Part shown: piece by piece, positions 7,266 through 14,132 of the stretch
Numbering within the stretch: the stretch's first letter is position 1
Layout of the letters: each line of letters opens with the position of its first letter
DNA from: Roseburia sp.
Lineage (GTDB): Bacteria > Bacillota > Clostridia > Lachnospirales > Lachnospiraceae
Direction: 5' to 3'
DNA: 48,944 bases
NCBI GenBank assembly: GCA_023662875.1
Contig: JAMPIG010000017.1
Span: forward strand, 1-48,944
The notes under the pieces: generated by a model
Seen by the model: only the letters and a program-made list of their open reading frames with translations
Database searches by the model: none
What the model was told of the DNA's origin: nothing
Translations under genes and position numbers: made by a program

Positions 7266-8433
7266 GGAATATCGCTGTCGCCACAGCCCCTCCCTGTTCC
7301 TCATTTCCAATCGCTAATTTCCCTCCATGCTTTTCGCAGTACAGCCTGCTGATATACATCCCGATTCCCGCATGCTTCAGACTGTCTTTTATATTTTGCC
7401 GGTAGAAGGCTTCCGTAACTTTTTCCTCCTCTTCCCCAAATCCCTCTCCGTCGTCCCTGACAGAAATATTTAATTCCGAATATCCCGCCCGTATCCTGAT
7501 TTCAACCTGGCTTTTCGCATAACGGAAAGCATTTGACAGCAGATTTTCCGTCACCTCTAAAATCACTTCCCTGTCTCCGCAAAACATTTCACTTGACGCC
7601 TGCACCCGTAAGACGGCCTGCTTTCCGTACTCTTTTTCCAAAACGTTCAGCTCCGCCCGGATCTCCGCCTCCAGCTGCCCTGCGGAAATCTCCCGGGCCG
7701 CCAGCTTCCGGCTCTCCAGACTGCTCATTTTTCGCATGGTTTCCACGAACTCATCCATGCGTTCAATCTGCCGCCCGCTTTCCGACAGCATTTCCAGCGC
7801 CTGCCTCCTGTCTATGTCTGCGTCCGCCAGATACTCCGCCAGCATTTCCTGATACCCCTTCAAAACGGACAGCGGCGCGCGGATATCGTGGGCAATCGCC
7901 GCACGGAGAAGCTTTTCCTCCTCCATCTTTTTCCACAATATCCGATTATTCTCGGCAAGCTGCTCCCTCATTCTCTCAAATTCCCTGCAGAGCACACCCA
8001 TTTCATCCCTGTTTTCATAGGCGATGCAAAAATCCAGGCGATTTTCGGCAATCCTTTTCGAGGCTGACGCCAGCTCCTCAATCGGCTTTTTCAGCTTATT
8101 CCGGTAAAAAAGAAAAACTGCCGCGCAGCTTCCCGCCATAGACAGAACCAATACCGTATAAGTCTGTAAAAAGTCGCAAAGCTCCGACAGAAAAACGTCC
8201 GACGGCGTCATCTGATCAGCGCCAGGTCTTGGAACATCCGGCACAGAATAAGGTTCTTCTTTTTCGACCGCTTTAAAATACGCTTCTTCATCCACATAAT
8301 TCCACCAGACACGCTGCTGCGCCCGCGAGGCAATCCGGGCTATCGCTGCCGAGAGCAGAAAGCTACAAAGCAAGGCTGCCGACACATAGAAAAGAATCGT
8401 TTTTCTCAGAGAAAGATTTCCTATTTTATCCAT
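7252..8433 (-). CDS. Sensor histidine kinase
   Basis: A kinase of 393 residues if it starts at MDKIGNLSL (8433); an in-frame ATG at 8451 would add six. Order: helix at about 12-32, an extracellular loop of about 60 residues, a second helix near 95-112, a HAMP-like linker (NKLKKPIEELASASKRIAENRLD), the HisKA box AIAHDIRAPLSVLKG with the phospho-acceptor His, then the ATPase domain with the N box (LLSNAFRYA), G1 (DDGEGFG) and G2 (GIGMYISRLYCEKHGG). Its start overlaps the response regulator's end by 13 bases. The long external loop suggests direct sensing, unlike the BceS-like kinase on the other side of the divergent region. Its target is probably the exporter downstream. Confidence 0.9.
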   Translation of the reverse strand: MDKIGNLSLRKTILFYVSAALLCSFLLSAAIARIASRAQQRVWWNYVDEEAYFKAVEKEEPYSVPDVPRPGADQMTPSDVFLSELCDFLQTYTVLVLSMAGSCAAVFLFYRNKLKKPIEELASASKRIAENRLDFCIAYENRDEMGVLCREFERMREQLAENNRILWKKMEEEKLLRAAIAHDIRAPLSVLKGYQEMLAEYLADADIDRRQALEMLSESGRQIERMDEFVETMRKMSSLESRKLAAREISAGQLEAEIRAELNVLEKEYGKQAVLRVQASSEMFCGDREVILEVTENLLSNAFRYAKSQVEIRIRAGYSELNISVRDDGEGFGEEEEKVTEAFYRQNIKDSLKHAGIGMYISRLYCEKHGGKLAIGNEEQGGAVATAIFRRIA

Positions 8434-9095
8434 CGGTATCCCATCCCCCATACCGTTTCAATATATTCCGTTTCTGTATATTCCCGAAGCTTGTTCCGGA
8501 TTCTGCGGATCAGCTCCGTAATTACCCTGCTGTCCCCCTCCGCGTCAAATCCGCAGACCTTCTCATAAATCCTTTCCCTGTCAAAGACCATTCCCGGATT
8601 CATAGACAGAAATTCGAGGATTGCGTATTCCAGCTTCGTCATCTCCAGATAATCCTCCTGAATCTGTACGGTCCTGGCCCTGTAATCGATCGTCAATTCA
8701 CCCCGGAAACAGCATTCCGCCGCAGTTTTGCGCCGACCCTCCCGTTTCAGGTGCGCCGTAATCCTCGCGTCAAGCTCCTTCAGGCTGAACGGCTTTAAAA
8801 TATAATCGTCGCCGCCCGACAACAGCCCGTTCACAACATCCTGCTCTTCTACCCTTGCCGTCAGAAATAAAATGGGACAGGCCACTTTATCCCGTATCCT
8901 GCGGCATACCTCTATTCCGTCCGCTCCCGGCATATTTACATCCAGCAATATGAGATCCGGCTGTACCTTTATCTTATCCAACCCCTCTGCGCCGTTTTCC
9001 GCCGTAACGATTTCGTACTTTTTCATTTCAAAGTACCTTCTCAGCATTTTAAGAAGATCCTTGTCGTCATCGATCATCAATATTTTATACGCCAC
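8421..9095 (-). CDS. OmpR-family response regulator
   Basis: A 224-residue regulator. Its receiver domain has the acidic pair (MIDDDKD), the phosphorylation-site aspartate in LILLDVNMPG, the T/S switch in FLTARVEE and the Lys in ILKPFSLKEL. A winged-helix Trans_reg_C domain (about residues 125-224) ends ETVWGMGYRWIK. The start is a GTG at 9095 with a weak GAAGAG site. The gene is translationally linked to the kinase that follows it. The GTGT-N19-TATAAT promoter at 9321-9352 points into this operon across a 225-base leader. Confidence 0.9.
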   Translation of the reverse strand: MAYKILMIDDDKDLLKMLRRYFEMKKYEIVTAENGAEGLDKIKVQPDLILLDVNMPGADGIEVCRRIRDKVACPILFLTARVEEQDVVNGLLSGGDDYILKPFSLKELDARITAHLKREGRRKTAAECCFRGELTIDYRARTVQIQEDYLEMTKLEYAILEFLSMNPGMVFDRERIYEKVCGFDAEGDSRVITELIRRIRNKLREYTETEYIETVWGMGYRWIK

Positions 9096-9211
9096 TTCTA
9101 CACTCTTCCCCTGATACGCCTGCTCTTGGGCACATTTTTTCCGGTTCCACTCCCGACGGTTCAGCTCCCGACGGTGCAGCCCCTAACCTTGCAATCCTTT
9201 TTTCCACACTC

Positions 9212-9311
9212 GCAAACACGCGCTTCGCGCTCTTTGTCCTGCTTCGCAGGACGTTTGCTCGTTAACGGCGCGGGAAAATCAAATGTCTGCTTCGCAGCCG
9301 CTTGATTTTCC
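9212..9311. repeat. Two cruciform elements with inner TTC-loop hairpins
   Basis: Element I (9212-9258): outer GCAAAC/GTTTGC arms enclose two hairpins, GCGCTTCGCGC and TCCTGCTTCGCAGGA. Element II (9273-9311): a perfect 10-bp outer stem GGAAAATCAA/TTGATTTTCC encloses CTGCTTCGCAG. Both have the same design of an outer stem plus inner GC-rich hairpin with a TTC loop. Related cores occur near 9810-9836 and 36915. They lie in the 5' leader of the minus-strand two-component operon. Confidence 0.7.
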
Positions 9312-9320
9312 TTTACGCCT

Positions 9321-9352
9321 ATTATAACAAGTATTTCTTCAAATTACACTAA
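9321..9352 (-). promoter_or_regulatory. Promoter, GTGT-N19-TATAAT type
   Basis: Minus-strand TATAAT at 9321-9326 is preceded by TGT, with GTGT exactly 19 bases upstream inside TAGTGTAAT. It is placed to drive the response regulator and kinase at 9095-7252. Confidence 0.6.
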
Positions 9353-9540
9353 GATTCTTACATCCCTTGCGCGTCTTAGCACCTGACGATCAGTAGTGCT
9401 TTGACGATAGAAACATCATGCCGCCAACAGCAGCACAAACAATCAATGAGCGGGCGCAAGCCCGGAAGAACACAAGTGCAGAAAATTATGCACAGATTGA
9501 AGCTTACACAATAATCGCGATAGATTATTCCCCGCCCTTA

Positions 9541-9630
9541 TGGTATAATAACCTTATTCAGGGCAGGGAACGGCCGAATGGCCATCCATGCCGTGATTGC
9601 GGAGCAATCGCGGAGCAATCATGGTATAAT
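9541..9630 (+). promoter_or_regulatory. Two upstream -10 copies (P1, P2)
   Basis: ATGGTATAAT occurs at 9540-9549 and again at 9621-9630. Both are extended -10 elements (TGG-TATAAT). The P2 copy is followed by GTCCGCAAAGG, which recurs after P3 at 9776. Good -35 boxes are not seen. Between them lies GATTGCGGAGCAATC, a small hairpin. They look like duplicated promoter segments pointing to the downstream BceR-like gene. Confidence 0.45.
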
Positions 9631-9647
9631 GTCCGCAAAGGGCAGAG

Positions 9648-9746
9648 TCAAATGATCGAAGAAGCAGCTGCCGTGCTCGCACGAGCAGATGTTTCTTCGG
9701 TCATTTGACGAGCGAAGCGAACCCGAAAAATCCCTGATTTTTCGGG
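9648..9746. repeat. Two long hairpins between P2 and P3
   Basis: Hairpin 1 (9648-9708) has 16-base arms TCAAATGATCGAAGAA / TTCTTCGGTCATTTGA, paired with a single imperfect position. Inside them is a second stem (CTGC/GCAG) around CGTGC-TC-GCACG. Hairpin 2 (9722-9746) is a perfect 11-bp stem CCCGAAAAATC/GATTTTTCGGG. A transcript from P2 would fold both directly after its start. No protein frame explains this stretch. Confidence 0.65.
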
Positions 9747-9772
9747 TCTCTGCCCGAGACTTGCAGCAAACA

Positions 9773-9781
9773 TGATATAAT
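9773..9781 (+). promoter_or_regulatory. Extended -10 (P3) before the BceR-like gene
   Basis: TGATATAAT is an extended -10 box about 100 bases before the regulator's ATG. It is followed by GTCCGCAAAGG as at P2. A -35 at the usual distance is poor. Confidence 0.45.
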
Positions 9782-9880
9782 GTCCGCAAAGGAAAAGCAA
9801 GCGGCTGCGAAGCAGGGCAGAGAGCGCGAAGCGCGAGCTTGCGAGTGAATCTGAGGGAGAAGCCGCACCGGAGGTGTATG

Positions 9881-10543
9881 ATGCAAACCATTATGATTGT
9901 TGAGGACGACCCCGATATCCGCGAGGAGCTGGCCTTTCTGCTGGAAAATGAAGGGTATCGAGTCTTGTCTGTAACGGACTTTGAAGCTCTCCCGGAACAG
10001 ACGCGCGCCGCCTGTCCGGATCTGGTTCTTCTGGATTTGGGTCTGCCCGGACGGGACGGGCTTTCCCTGTGCGCCGCGATACGGAAAATCGCGCCCATTA
10101 TCGTAGTCACCAGCCGAACCTCCGCTTTGGACGAGCTTCGGGCGTTGAACCTGGGCAGCGACGACTATGTGACCAAGCCCTACAATATCCCCGTCCTGCT
10201 GGCCCGGATCAAGGCAGTCCTGCGGCGAAACGGCGGAGAAAGGGCAGAGCCGGAGGGCTTAAAGGCGGCGGGGCTTTTCTTAAGTCTGACAAAGGGAACC
10301 GTGACCGCCGACGGGCGGACGGCGGAGCTGACCCGAAACGAGCTGAAAATTTTGGCCTACCTGATGACCCGCGCCGGGGAAATCGTCTCCCGGGCCGAAC
10401 TGATCGAGGCGTTATGGGACAGTCAGATTTATATCGACGACAATACCCTCAGCGTCAACGTGACCCGCCTGCGGGGCAAGCTGGAGGGCTTAGGGATGCC
10501 GGACGCAATCAAGACGCGCCGGGGAATGGGGTATCAACTATGA
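9881..10543 (+). CDS. BceR-like response regulator
   Basis: A 220-residue OmpR-family regulator begins MQTIMIVEDDPDIREEL. The ATG at 9881 is chosen from two adjacent ATGs because GGAGG is 7 bases upstream. The receiver aspartate lies in LVLLDLGLPG, the switch Thr in IIVVTSRTS and the Lys in YVTKPYNIPVL. The C-terminal winged helix ends IKTRRGMGYQL. The short, compact receiver and the partner kinase with almost no sensor domain are typical of BceRS modules, where the transporter itself detects the peptide. Its stop overlaps the kinase start (ATGA). Likely targets are the BceAB-like genes at 13374-16086. Confidence 0.88.
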   Translation: MQTIMIVEDDPDIREELAFLLENEGYRVLSVTDFEALPEQTRAACPDLVLLDLGLPGRDGLSLCAAIRKIAPIIVVTSRTSALDELRALNLGSDDYVTKPYNIPVLLARIKAVLRRNGGERAEPEGLKAAGLFLSLTKGTVTADGRTAELTRNELKILAYLMTRAGEIVSRAELIEALWDSQIYIDDNTLSVNVTRLRGKLEGLGMPDAIKTRRGMGYQL

Positions 10544-11562
10544 CGGCGGGAGAATTTATTACAGACAGACTGGGACGGATGCTCCTCAGCGTCTCGTTTC
10601 TCTTTGCGGCTGCTGCCTTTTTGCTTGCAACAGGCACGCAGCCGGGCGTTGTCGTCCTTCTGCTGATCGTGTGCCTGCTGATTTTTTTGCTGGAGCAGTT
10701 TTTCTGTTTTCGGAGGATGAAAAAGCGATTGAGCGAGCTACAGGCGATTATGAGCGAATTGGATCAACGGTATCTTTTTGCCGAGTGTGCGTCCAAACCC
10801 CGCAGCCTCTACGAACGCAGGCTGTTTGACCTGTTTCGCCTGTCCGGCAAGTCCATGATCGAGACCGTGTCGGACGCGCAGGCCGCGGGAAGGGAGTATC
10901 GGGAATATATTGAGCAGTGGGTGCATGAAATCAAGACGCCCATCACGGCGGCAAAGCTGATCTGTCGGAATATGGACAGCGATACGGGACGTAAGCTTTC
11001 GAGGGAGCTGGCGCAGATCGACGCCCATGTGGAGCGGACCCTGTACTATGCAAGAAGCGAGAGCCCGGAAAAGGATTTTCTCGTCAGCAGAACGGAGCTT
11101 CCCGCGATCTGCGAGGAAGCCGTTCAGACGCACAGAGCCCTGCTGATCGAAAACGGCGTCCGGGTGGAGACGGAAAATCTGGACGGGCGCGTTTATACAG
11201 ACAGGAAGTGGGCGGCGTTCATGCTGGGACAGCTTTTGCAAAACGCCGCCCGGTATCGCGGGGAAAGCCCTGTTATCACATTGTCCGGCAGGAGGCTGGG
11301 GCGGCAAATGCAGCTTGCCGTTCAGGACAACGGGCCTGGTATCCCTGCCCATGAGCTGCCCCGCGTCTTTGACAGAGGCTTTACCGGAAGAAACGGCAGA
11401 AGCCGGGGCGGCTCCACCGGTATGGGACTGTATCTCTGCAAGCGGCTGGCGGACGCTTTGGAAATCGGCCTGCAGATTCAGTCGATAGAGGGAGCCGGAA
11501 CCTGTGTGACGCTGACCTTTCCGGCGGAAATGGAACATCCTCAAAATGACTCAAAATCATAA
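10540..11562 (+). CDS. BceS-like intramembrane-sensing histidine kinase
   Basis: A 340-residue kinase has two helices near residues 13-32 and 36-54 separated by only a few residues, so it has essentially no extracellular sensor. A coiled linker follows, then the H box EYIEQWVHEIKTPITAAKL, close to the BceS consensus, then the N box (QLLQNAARY), G1 (DNGPGIP) and G2 (GSTGMGLYLCKRLA). In this family the kinase reads the flux state of a BceAB transporter, which here starts 1.8 kb downstream rather than next door. The reading frame continues upstream within the regulator gene, but ATG 10540 with the 4-base overlap is the natural start. Confidence 0.9.
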   Translation: MTAGEFITDRLGRMLLSVSFLFAAAAFLLATGTQPGVVVLLLIVCLLIFLLEQFFCFRRMKKRLSELQAIMSELDQRYLFAECASKPRSLYERRLFDLFRLSGKSMIETVSDAQAAGREYREYIEQWVHEIKTPITAAKLICRNMDSDTGRKLSRELAQIDAHVERTLYYARSESPEKDFLVSRTELPAICEEAVQTHRALLIENGVRVETENLDGRVYTDRKWAAFMLGQLLQNAARYRGESPVITLSGRRLGRQMQLAVQDNGPGIPAHELPRVFDRGFTGRNGRSRGGSTGMGLYLCKRLADALEIGLQIQSIEGAGTCVTLTFPAEMEHPQNDSKS

Positions 11563-11600
11563 TTTATGCTCACGCCTGAAGCACTTGCCGGGATTCCGCA

Positions 11601-11667
11601 GCAAGTGAGTGTGACTGTGATGCAATCAAAAACAGCAACCAGACAGAATGCTCACGAGAAGCATCTC
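11601..11667. repeat. Long direct repeat, left copy
   Basis: This segment matches 13083-13150. Its last 47 bases (TGCAATC to GCATCTC) differ by one insertion and two substitutions; the first 20 bases match at 15 positions. The two copies bracket the inverted acetyltransferase and VapBC genes, with about 1.48 kb from copy to copy. Confidence 0.85.
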
Positions 11668-11709
11668 TTCCGACTACTCTGTAAGCCCGAATTTATACCT
11701 CTAACTCAT

Positions 11710-11740
11710 ATAATAAAGTCAAAAGAACTGACTTTATTAT
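11710..11740. terminator. AT-rich palindrome between convergent genes
   Basis: ATAATAAAGTC and GACTTTATTAT form a perfect 11-bp stem with a 9-base loop. It lies after the BceS-like kinase and just beyond the stop of the oppositely oriented acetyltransferase. It is placed to end transcription from both sides, although the stem is AT-rich and no clear U-run follows. Confidence 0.4.
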
Positions 11741-11747
11741 CCAAGGG

Positions 11748-12209
11748 CTATAATGCAACAGATCGCCCATTGGGATAATCTATAATATTCACAATTTTAA
11801 ATCCCAATTTTAAATATATCTTCTTTACAACTTCTTCATCAAGCGCTGTATCCAATCGTATATACTTTATCCCCTTCTCTTTGCAAAGCTGTTTGATCGC
11901 CTCAATAATGAAATCTGTCATGCTTCTACCGGCAAATTCCCGTTTTACACAAAGCTTGTGCAAATATACAGCTTCATTTTCCGTATCAGCCCAGTACTCG
12001 GAATCTCTCCGTTGTAAAATAAATGCGCAAACTGCAACGCCATCTATTTTACCAATATAAAAATTCTCTGGCTGCGCATCTATCGTAATCAGTTCTTCTT
12101 TTGTCAGCCATTCATCCCGCCATATGCGAAAGCCCTTATTTCGCCCCCACGCAGCAACTTCCCTCATAATCTTAATCGCTTCATCAATCTGATTTGAATC
12201 AAGCTCCAT
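11748..12209 (-). CDS. GNAT-family N-acetyltransferase
   Basis: A 153-residue protein starts at MELDSNQIDEAIKIM (12209), with AGGGG about 6 bases upstream; a longer frame begins at 12242. The GNAT core is visible: beta4 ENEAVYLHKLCVKREFAGRSMTDFII carries the V-x-R-x-x-x-G/A acetyl-CoA site (a degenerate Q/RxxGxG/A), and KLGFKIVNIIDY is the typical closing strand. The acceptor is unknown; proteins of this type acetylate small amines or other proteins. It lies in reverse orientation inside the BceRS-BceAB module and within the direct-repeat block together with a VapBC pair. Confidence 0.8.
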   Translation of the reverse strand: MELDSNQIDEAIKIMREVAAWGRNKGFRIWRDEWLTKEELITIDAQPENFYIGKIDGVAVCAFILQRRDSEYWADTENEAVYLHKLCVKREFAGRSMTDFIIEAIKQLCKEKGIKYIRLDTALDEEVVKKIYLKLGFKIVNIIDYPNGRSVAL

Positions 12210-12307
12210 TTTATCCCCTGTAACTCCTGATTTGTAAATCAATCCCCCGCTGCATAATCTGAAGCGGCAAGATAAGATCTCATTTCGTCAAATCAATCCA
12301 ATATATT

Positions 12308-12713
12308 CTACACAGAAATGATAAAAGACTCCTCATAATATGGAATCAATGAATCATGCGTAAGAAATTTCATATTCTCTATTTTTGCCTGACATATAAG
12401 AATACGATCGAATGGAGCTTTGTGCTTTGGAGCAGCTTCAGATCGTTTAAGCGTTTTCAAAGCAAACACATGGCTCTTATTAAGCGAAAGCTCACGAAAA
12501 CCTGCCATTTCACAACACTTGGCAAATATCTCCCCCCTCGGCAATGCTTAAGTCTGGTCTGGCAATACCCTTAATAGCAATTTCCCAAACCGAAACCGCA
12601 CTGTAGAAAAATTCATTTTCGCTGTCGCTAAGAATATCCCGCGCTTTTTTCGATAACTTATCTGCATCAAACACTGACCACATAGCAATATGGGTATCAA
12701 CCAAAATATTCAT
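12308..12713 (-). pseudogene. VapC-like PIN toxin with one-base frameshift
   Basis: The first frame starts at ATG 12713 (MNILVDTHIAMWS) and reaches VSVWEIAIKGIARPDLSIAEGG before leaving frame. The rest of a PIN domain (EIFAKCCEMAG, PFDRILICQAKIENMKFLTHD) continues in the next frame to 12308. The coding strand has a run of six G at 12532-12537. With five G the two parts join into one ~134-residue protein that keeps all the PIN acidic positions (LVDT, WEI, FDRI, THD). It could be an inactivating mutation, slippage-controlled phase variation or a sequencing error. Its ATG overlaps the antitoxin's stop by one base. Confidence 0.75.
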
Positions 12714-12976
12714 CAGTCATTCACGCCAAACATTTCAGCAATTTCATCATTACATTCATCAATGTCATGTCCGTCGGCAATATACTTCATTCCATTAAAC
12801 AATCCCAACTTAATTCCTCCCTTTTCTGAATTGCTTGCGGAGTTCTTTTCTATACTGATTTTATGTTCCTTTTTTCGCTTTTCAGAAAGAAACTGAATAT
12901 AATTTACTACCATCTCATAATCTTCTTTTTCCAGTGTATTCAACATATCGTTTACCTGCCATGCTGCTGGTGCCAT
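12713..12976 (-). CDS. Antitoxin of the VapBC-type pair
   Basis: An 87-residue protein starts MAPAAWQVNDMLNTLEKED at ATG 12976, 8 bases after GGAGG. The first half is helical (DYEMVVNYIQFLSEKRKKE), resembling small antitoxins that pair with PIN toxins in Clostridia. The C-terminal half is acidic (DGHDIDECNDEIAEMF), which suits toxin binding. The gene ends with its stop overlapping the toxin's ATG (ATGA-type joint). The GTGT-N19-TATAAT promoter at 13021-13052 lies directly upstream. With the toxin out of frame, the antitoxin may be free of its partner. Confidence 0.65.
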   Translation of the reverse strand: MAPAAWQVNDMLNTLEKEDYEMVVNYIQFLSEKRKKEHKISIEKNSASNSEKGGIKLGLFNGMKYIADGHDIDECNDEIAEMFGVND

Positions 12977-13020
12977 ATAACCACCTCCTGATCGATCTTC
13001 ATTTTTATTATCCAAATTCT

Positions 13021-13052
13021 ATTATAACAAAAAATCCCGTCGTTTACACTAT
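13021..13052 (-). promoter_or_regulatory. Promoter, GTGT-N19-TATAAT type
   Basis: Minus-strand TATAAT at 13021-13026 has TGT before it and GTGT exactly 19 bases upstream in TAGTGTAAA. It lies about 45 bases before the antitoxin ATG. It is nearly the same as the element at 2006-2037. Confidence 0.65.
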
Positions 13053-13082
13053 ATTTTTCTGTAAAAAGGAGCTTCCTCTGTA

Positions 13083-13150
13083 ACGAGTGAACGTAACTGT
13101 GATGCAATCTAAAAACAGCAACCAGACAGAATGTTCACGGGAAGCATCTC
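13083..13150. repeat. Long direct repeat, right copy
   Basis: Partner of 11601-11667 (see there). The copies have the same orientation. Sequence to the right of this copy leads into the hairpin and ribosome site of the BceA-like gene, while sequence left of the left copy follows the BceS-like stop. The simplest picture is that one copy stood between kinase and transporter before the insertion. Confidence 0.85.
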
Positions 13151-13276
13151 GCGGGCGGAGCTGCCCGTTCTGCGCCAATCTTACAAAAACGTAAGGAAAA
13201 TCCATATCAATTCGATACAACCGATTCCTCTTTTGTGCTATCCTAAGGATGTGCCTCAAAATAGTTTGCGCAACTT

Positions 13277-13340
13277 AGATTTTCTTAGTCCGCGTACTAA
13301 AGAGGTGTGCTACGCACCCTCTTGCGGGCTTAGAAAATCT
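13277..13340 (+). promoter_or_regulatory. Large leader hairpin before the BceA-like gene
   Basis: Arms AGATTTTCTTAGTCCGC and GCGGGCTTAGAAAATCT pair over 17 positions with two mismatches. Inside, AGAGGTGTGC and GCACCCTCT form a second stem with a short loop. The structure ends 21 bases before the AGGAGG of the transporter gene. It could be a transcript-stabilising or attenuating leader, or a palindromic repeat of the kind seen at 9648-9746. Confidence 0.5.
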
Positions 13341-13373
13341 TTGCACACTTCCCACGACAAAGGAGGAATCCGT

Positions 13374-14132
13374 ATGCTGCAAGTACAAAATATCGAAAAA
13401 TATTACGGAACCGGAAACAATGTCACCAAGGCGCTGGACCGGGTGAGCTTTACCGTGGCGGACGGCGAATTTATCGCTATCATGGGCGCGTCCGGCAGCG
13501 GCAAGACCACCCTGCTCAACTGTATCTCCACTATCGATACCGTCAGCGCGGGGGACATTCTGTTGGATGGGGAGAGCATCGCAGAGCTGCCCTCCGGCGA
13601 GCTGGCGAGGTTTCGCCGGGAAAAGCTGGGCTTTGTCTTCCAGGATTTCAATCTGCTCGACACGCTGACGCTGGAGGAAAATATCGGGCTGGCGCTGACT
13701 CTCAACCACTCCGACCCGAAAGCGGTGCAAAGCCGGGTACAGAACACAGCCGCAAAATTGGGCATCGGGGACGTATTGGGCAAGTTCCCCTATCAGGTGT
13801 CGGGCGGACAGAAGCAGCGGGCCGCCTGCGCCAGGGCGATGGTCGCGGGACAGTCTCTTCTGCTGGCGGACGAACCCACCGGGGCCCTGGACTCCGGCGC
13901 ATCGAAAAATCTGCTGGAGATTATGACCCGGATGAATCAGGATATGGACGCCACCATCCTTATGGTGACCCATGACGCATACAGCGCAAGCTACGCGGGG
14001 CGCGTTCTGTTCTTGAAGGACGGGCGTCTTTTTAACGAGCTGCTCCGGGGAGAGCGCAGCCGCAGCGTATTCTACCACGAGATATTAGACGTGCTGGCTT
14101 TGTTGGGAGGTGATATCAGTGACGTTATCTAA
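13374..14132 (+). CDS. BceA-like ABC transporter ATPase
   Basis: A 252-residue ATPase of the MacB/BceA group starts MLQVQNIEKYYGTG at ATG 13374, 7 bases after AGGAGG. It has Walker A GASGSGKTT, the Q-loop VFQDFNLLD, the signature VSGGQKQR, Walker [13 protein letters not shown] and the H-loop MVTHD. In BceAB systems this subunit powers release of peptide antibiotics from lipid-linked cell-wall precursors and, with the permease, reports to the kinase. It overlaps the permease start by 14 bases. A long upstream extension of the frame is ignored because it runs through the direct repeat and hairpin. Confidence 0.9.
   Translation: MLQVQNIEKYYGTGNNVTKALDRVSFTVADGEFIAIMGASGSGKTTLLNCISTIDTVSAGDILLDGESIAELPSGELARFRREKLGFVFQDFNLLDTLTLEENIGLALTLNHSDPKAVQSRVQNTAAKLGIGDVLGKFPYQVSGGQKQRAACARAMVAGQSLLLADEPTGALDSGASKNLLEIMTRMNQDMDATILMVTHDAYSASYAGRVLFLKDGRLFNELLRGERSRSVFYHEILDVLALLGGDISDVI

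Noticed and set aside
11601-13150. Block between direct repeats as a classical transposon
   Set aside because: There is no transposase, no terminal inverted repeats, and the repeats are far longer than a target duplication; it is kept only as a repeat-flanked cassette.
13131-13373. N-terminal extension of the BceA-like ATPase
   Set aside because: It runs through the direct repeat and the leader hairpin; AGGAGG 7 bases before ATG 13374 marks the start, which also fits family length.
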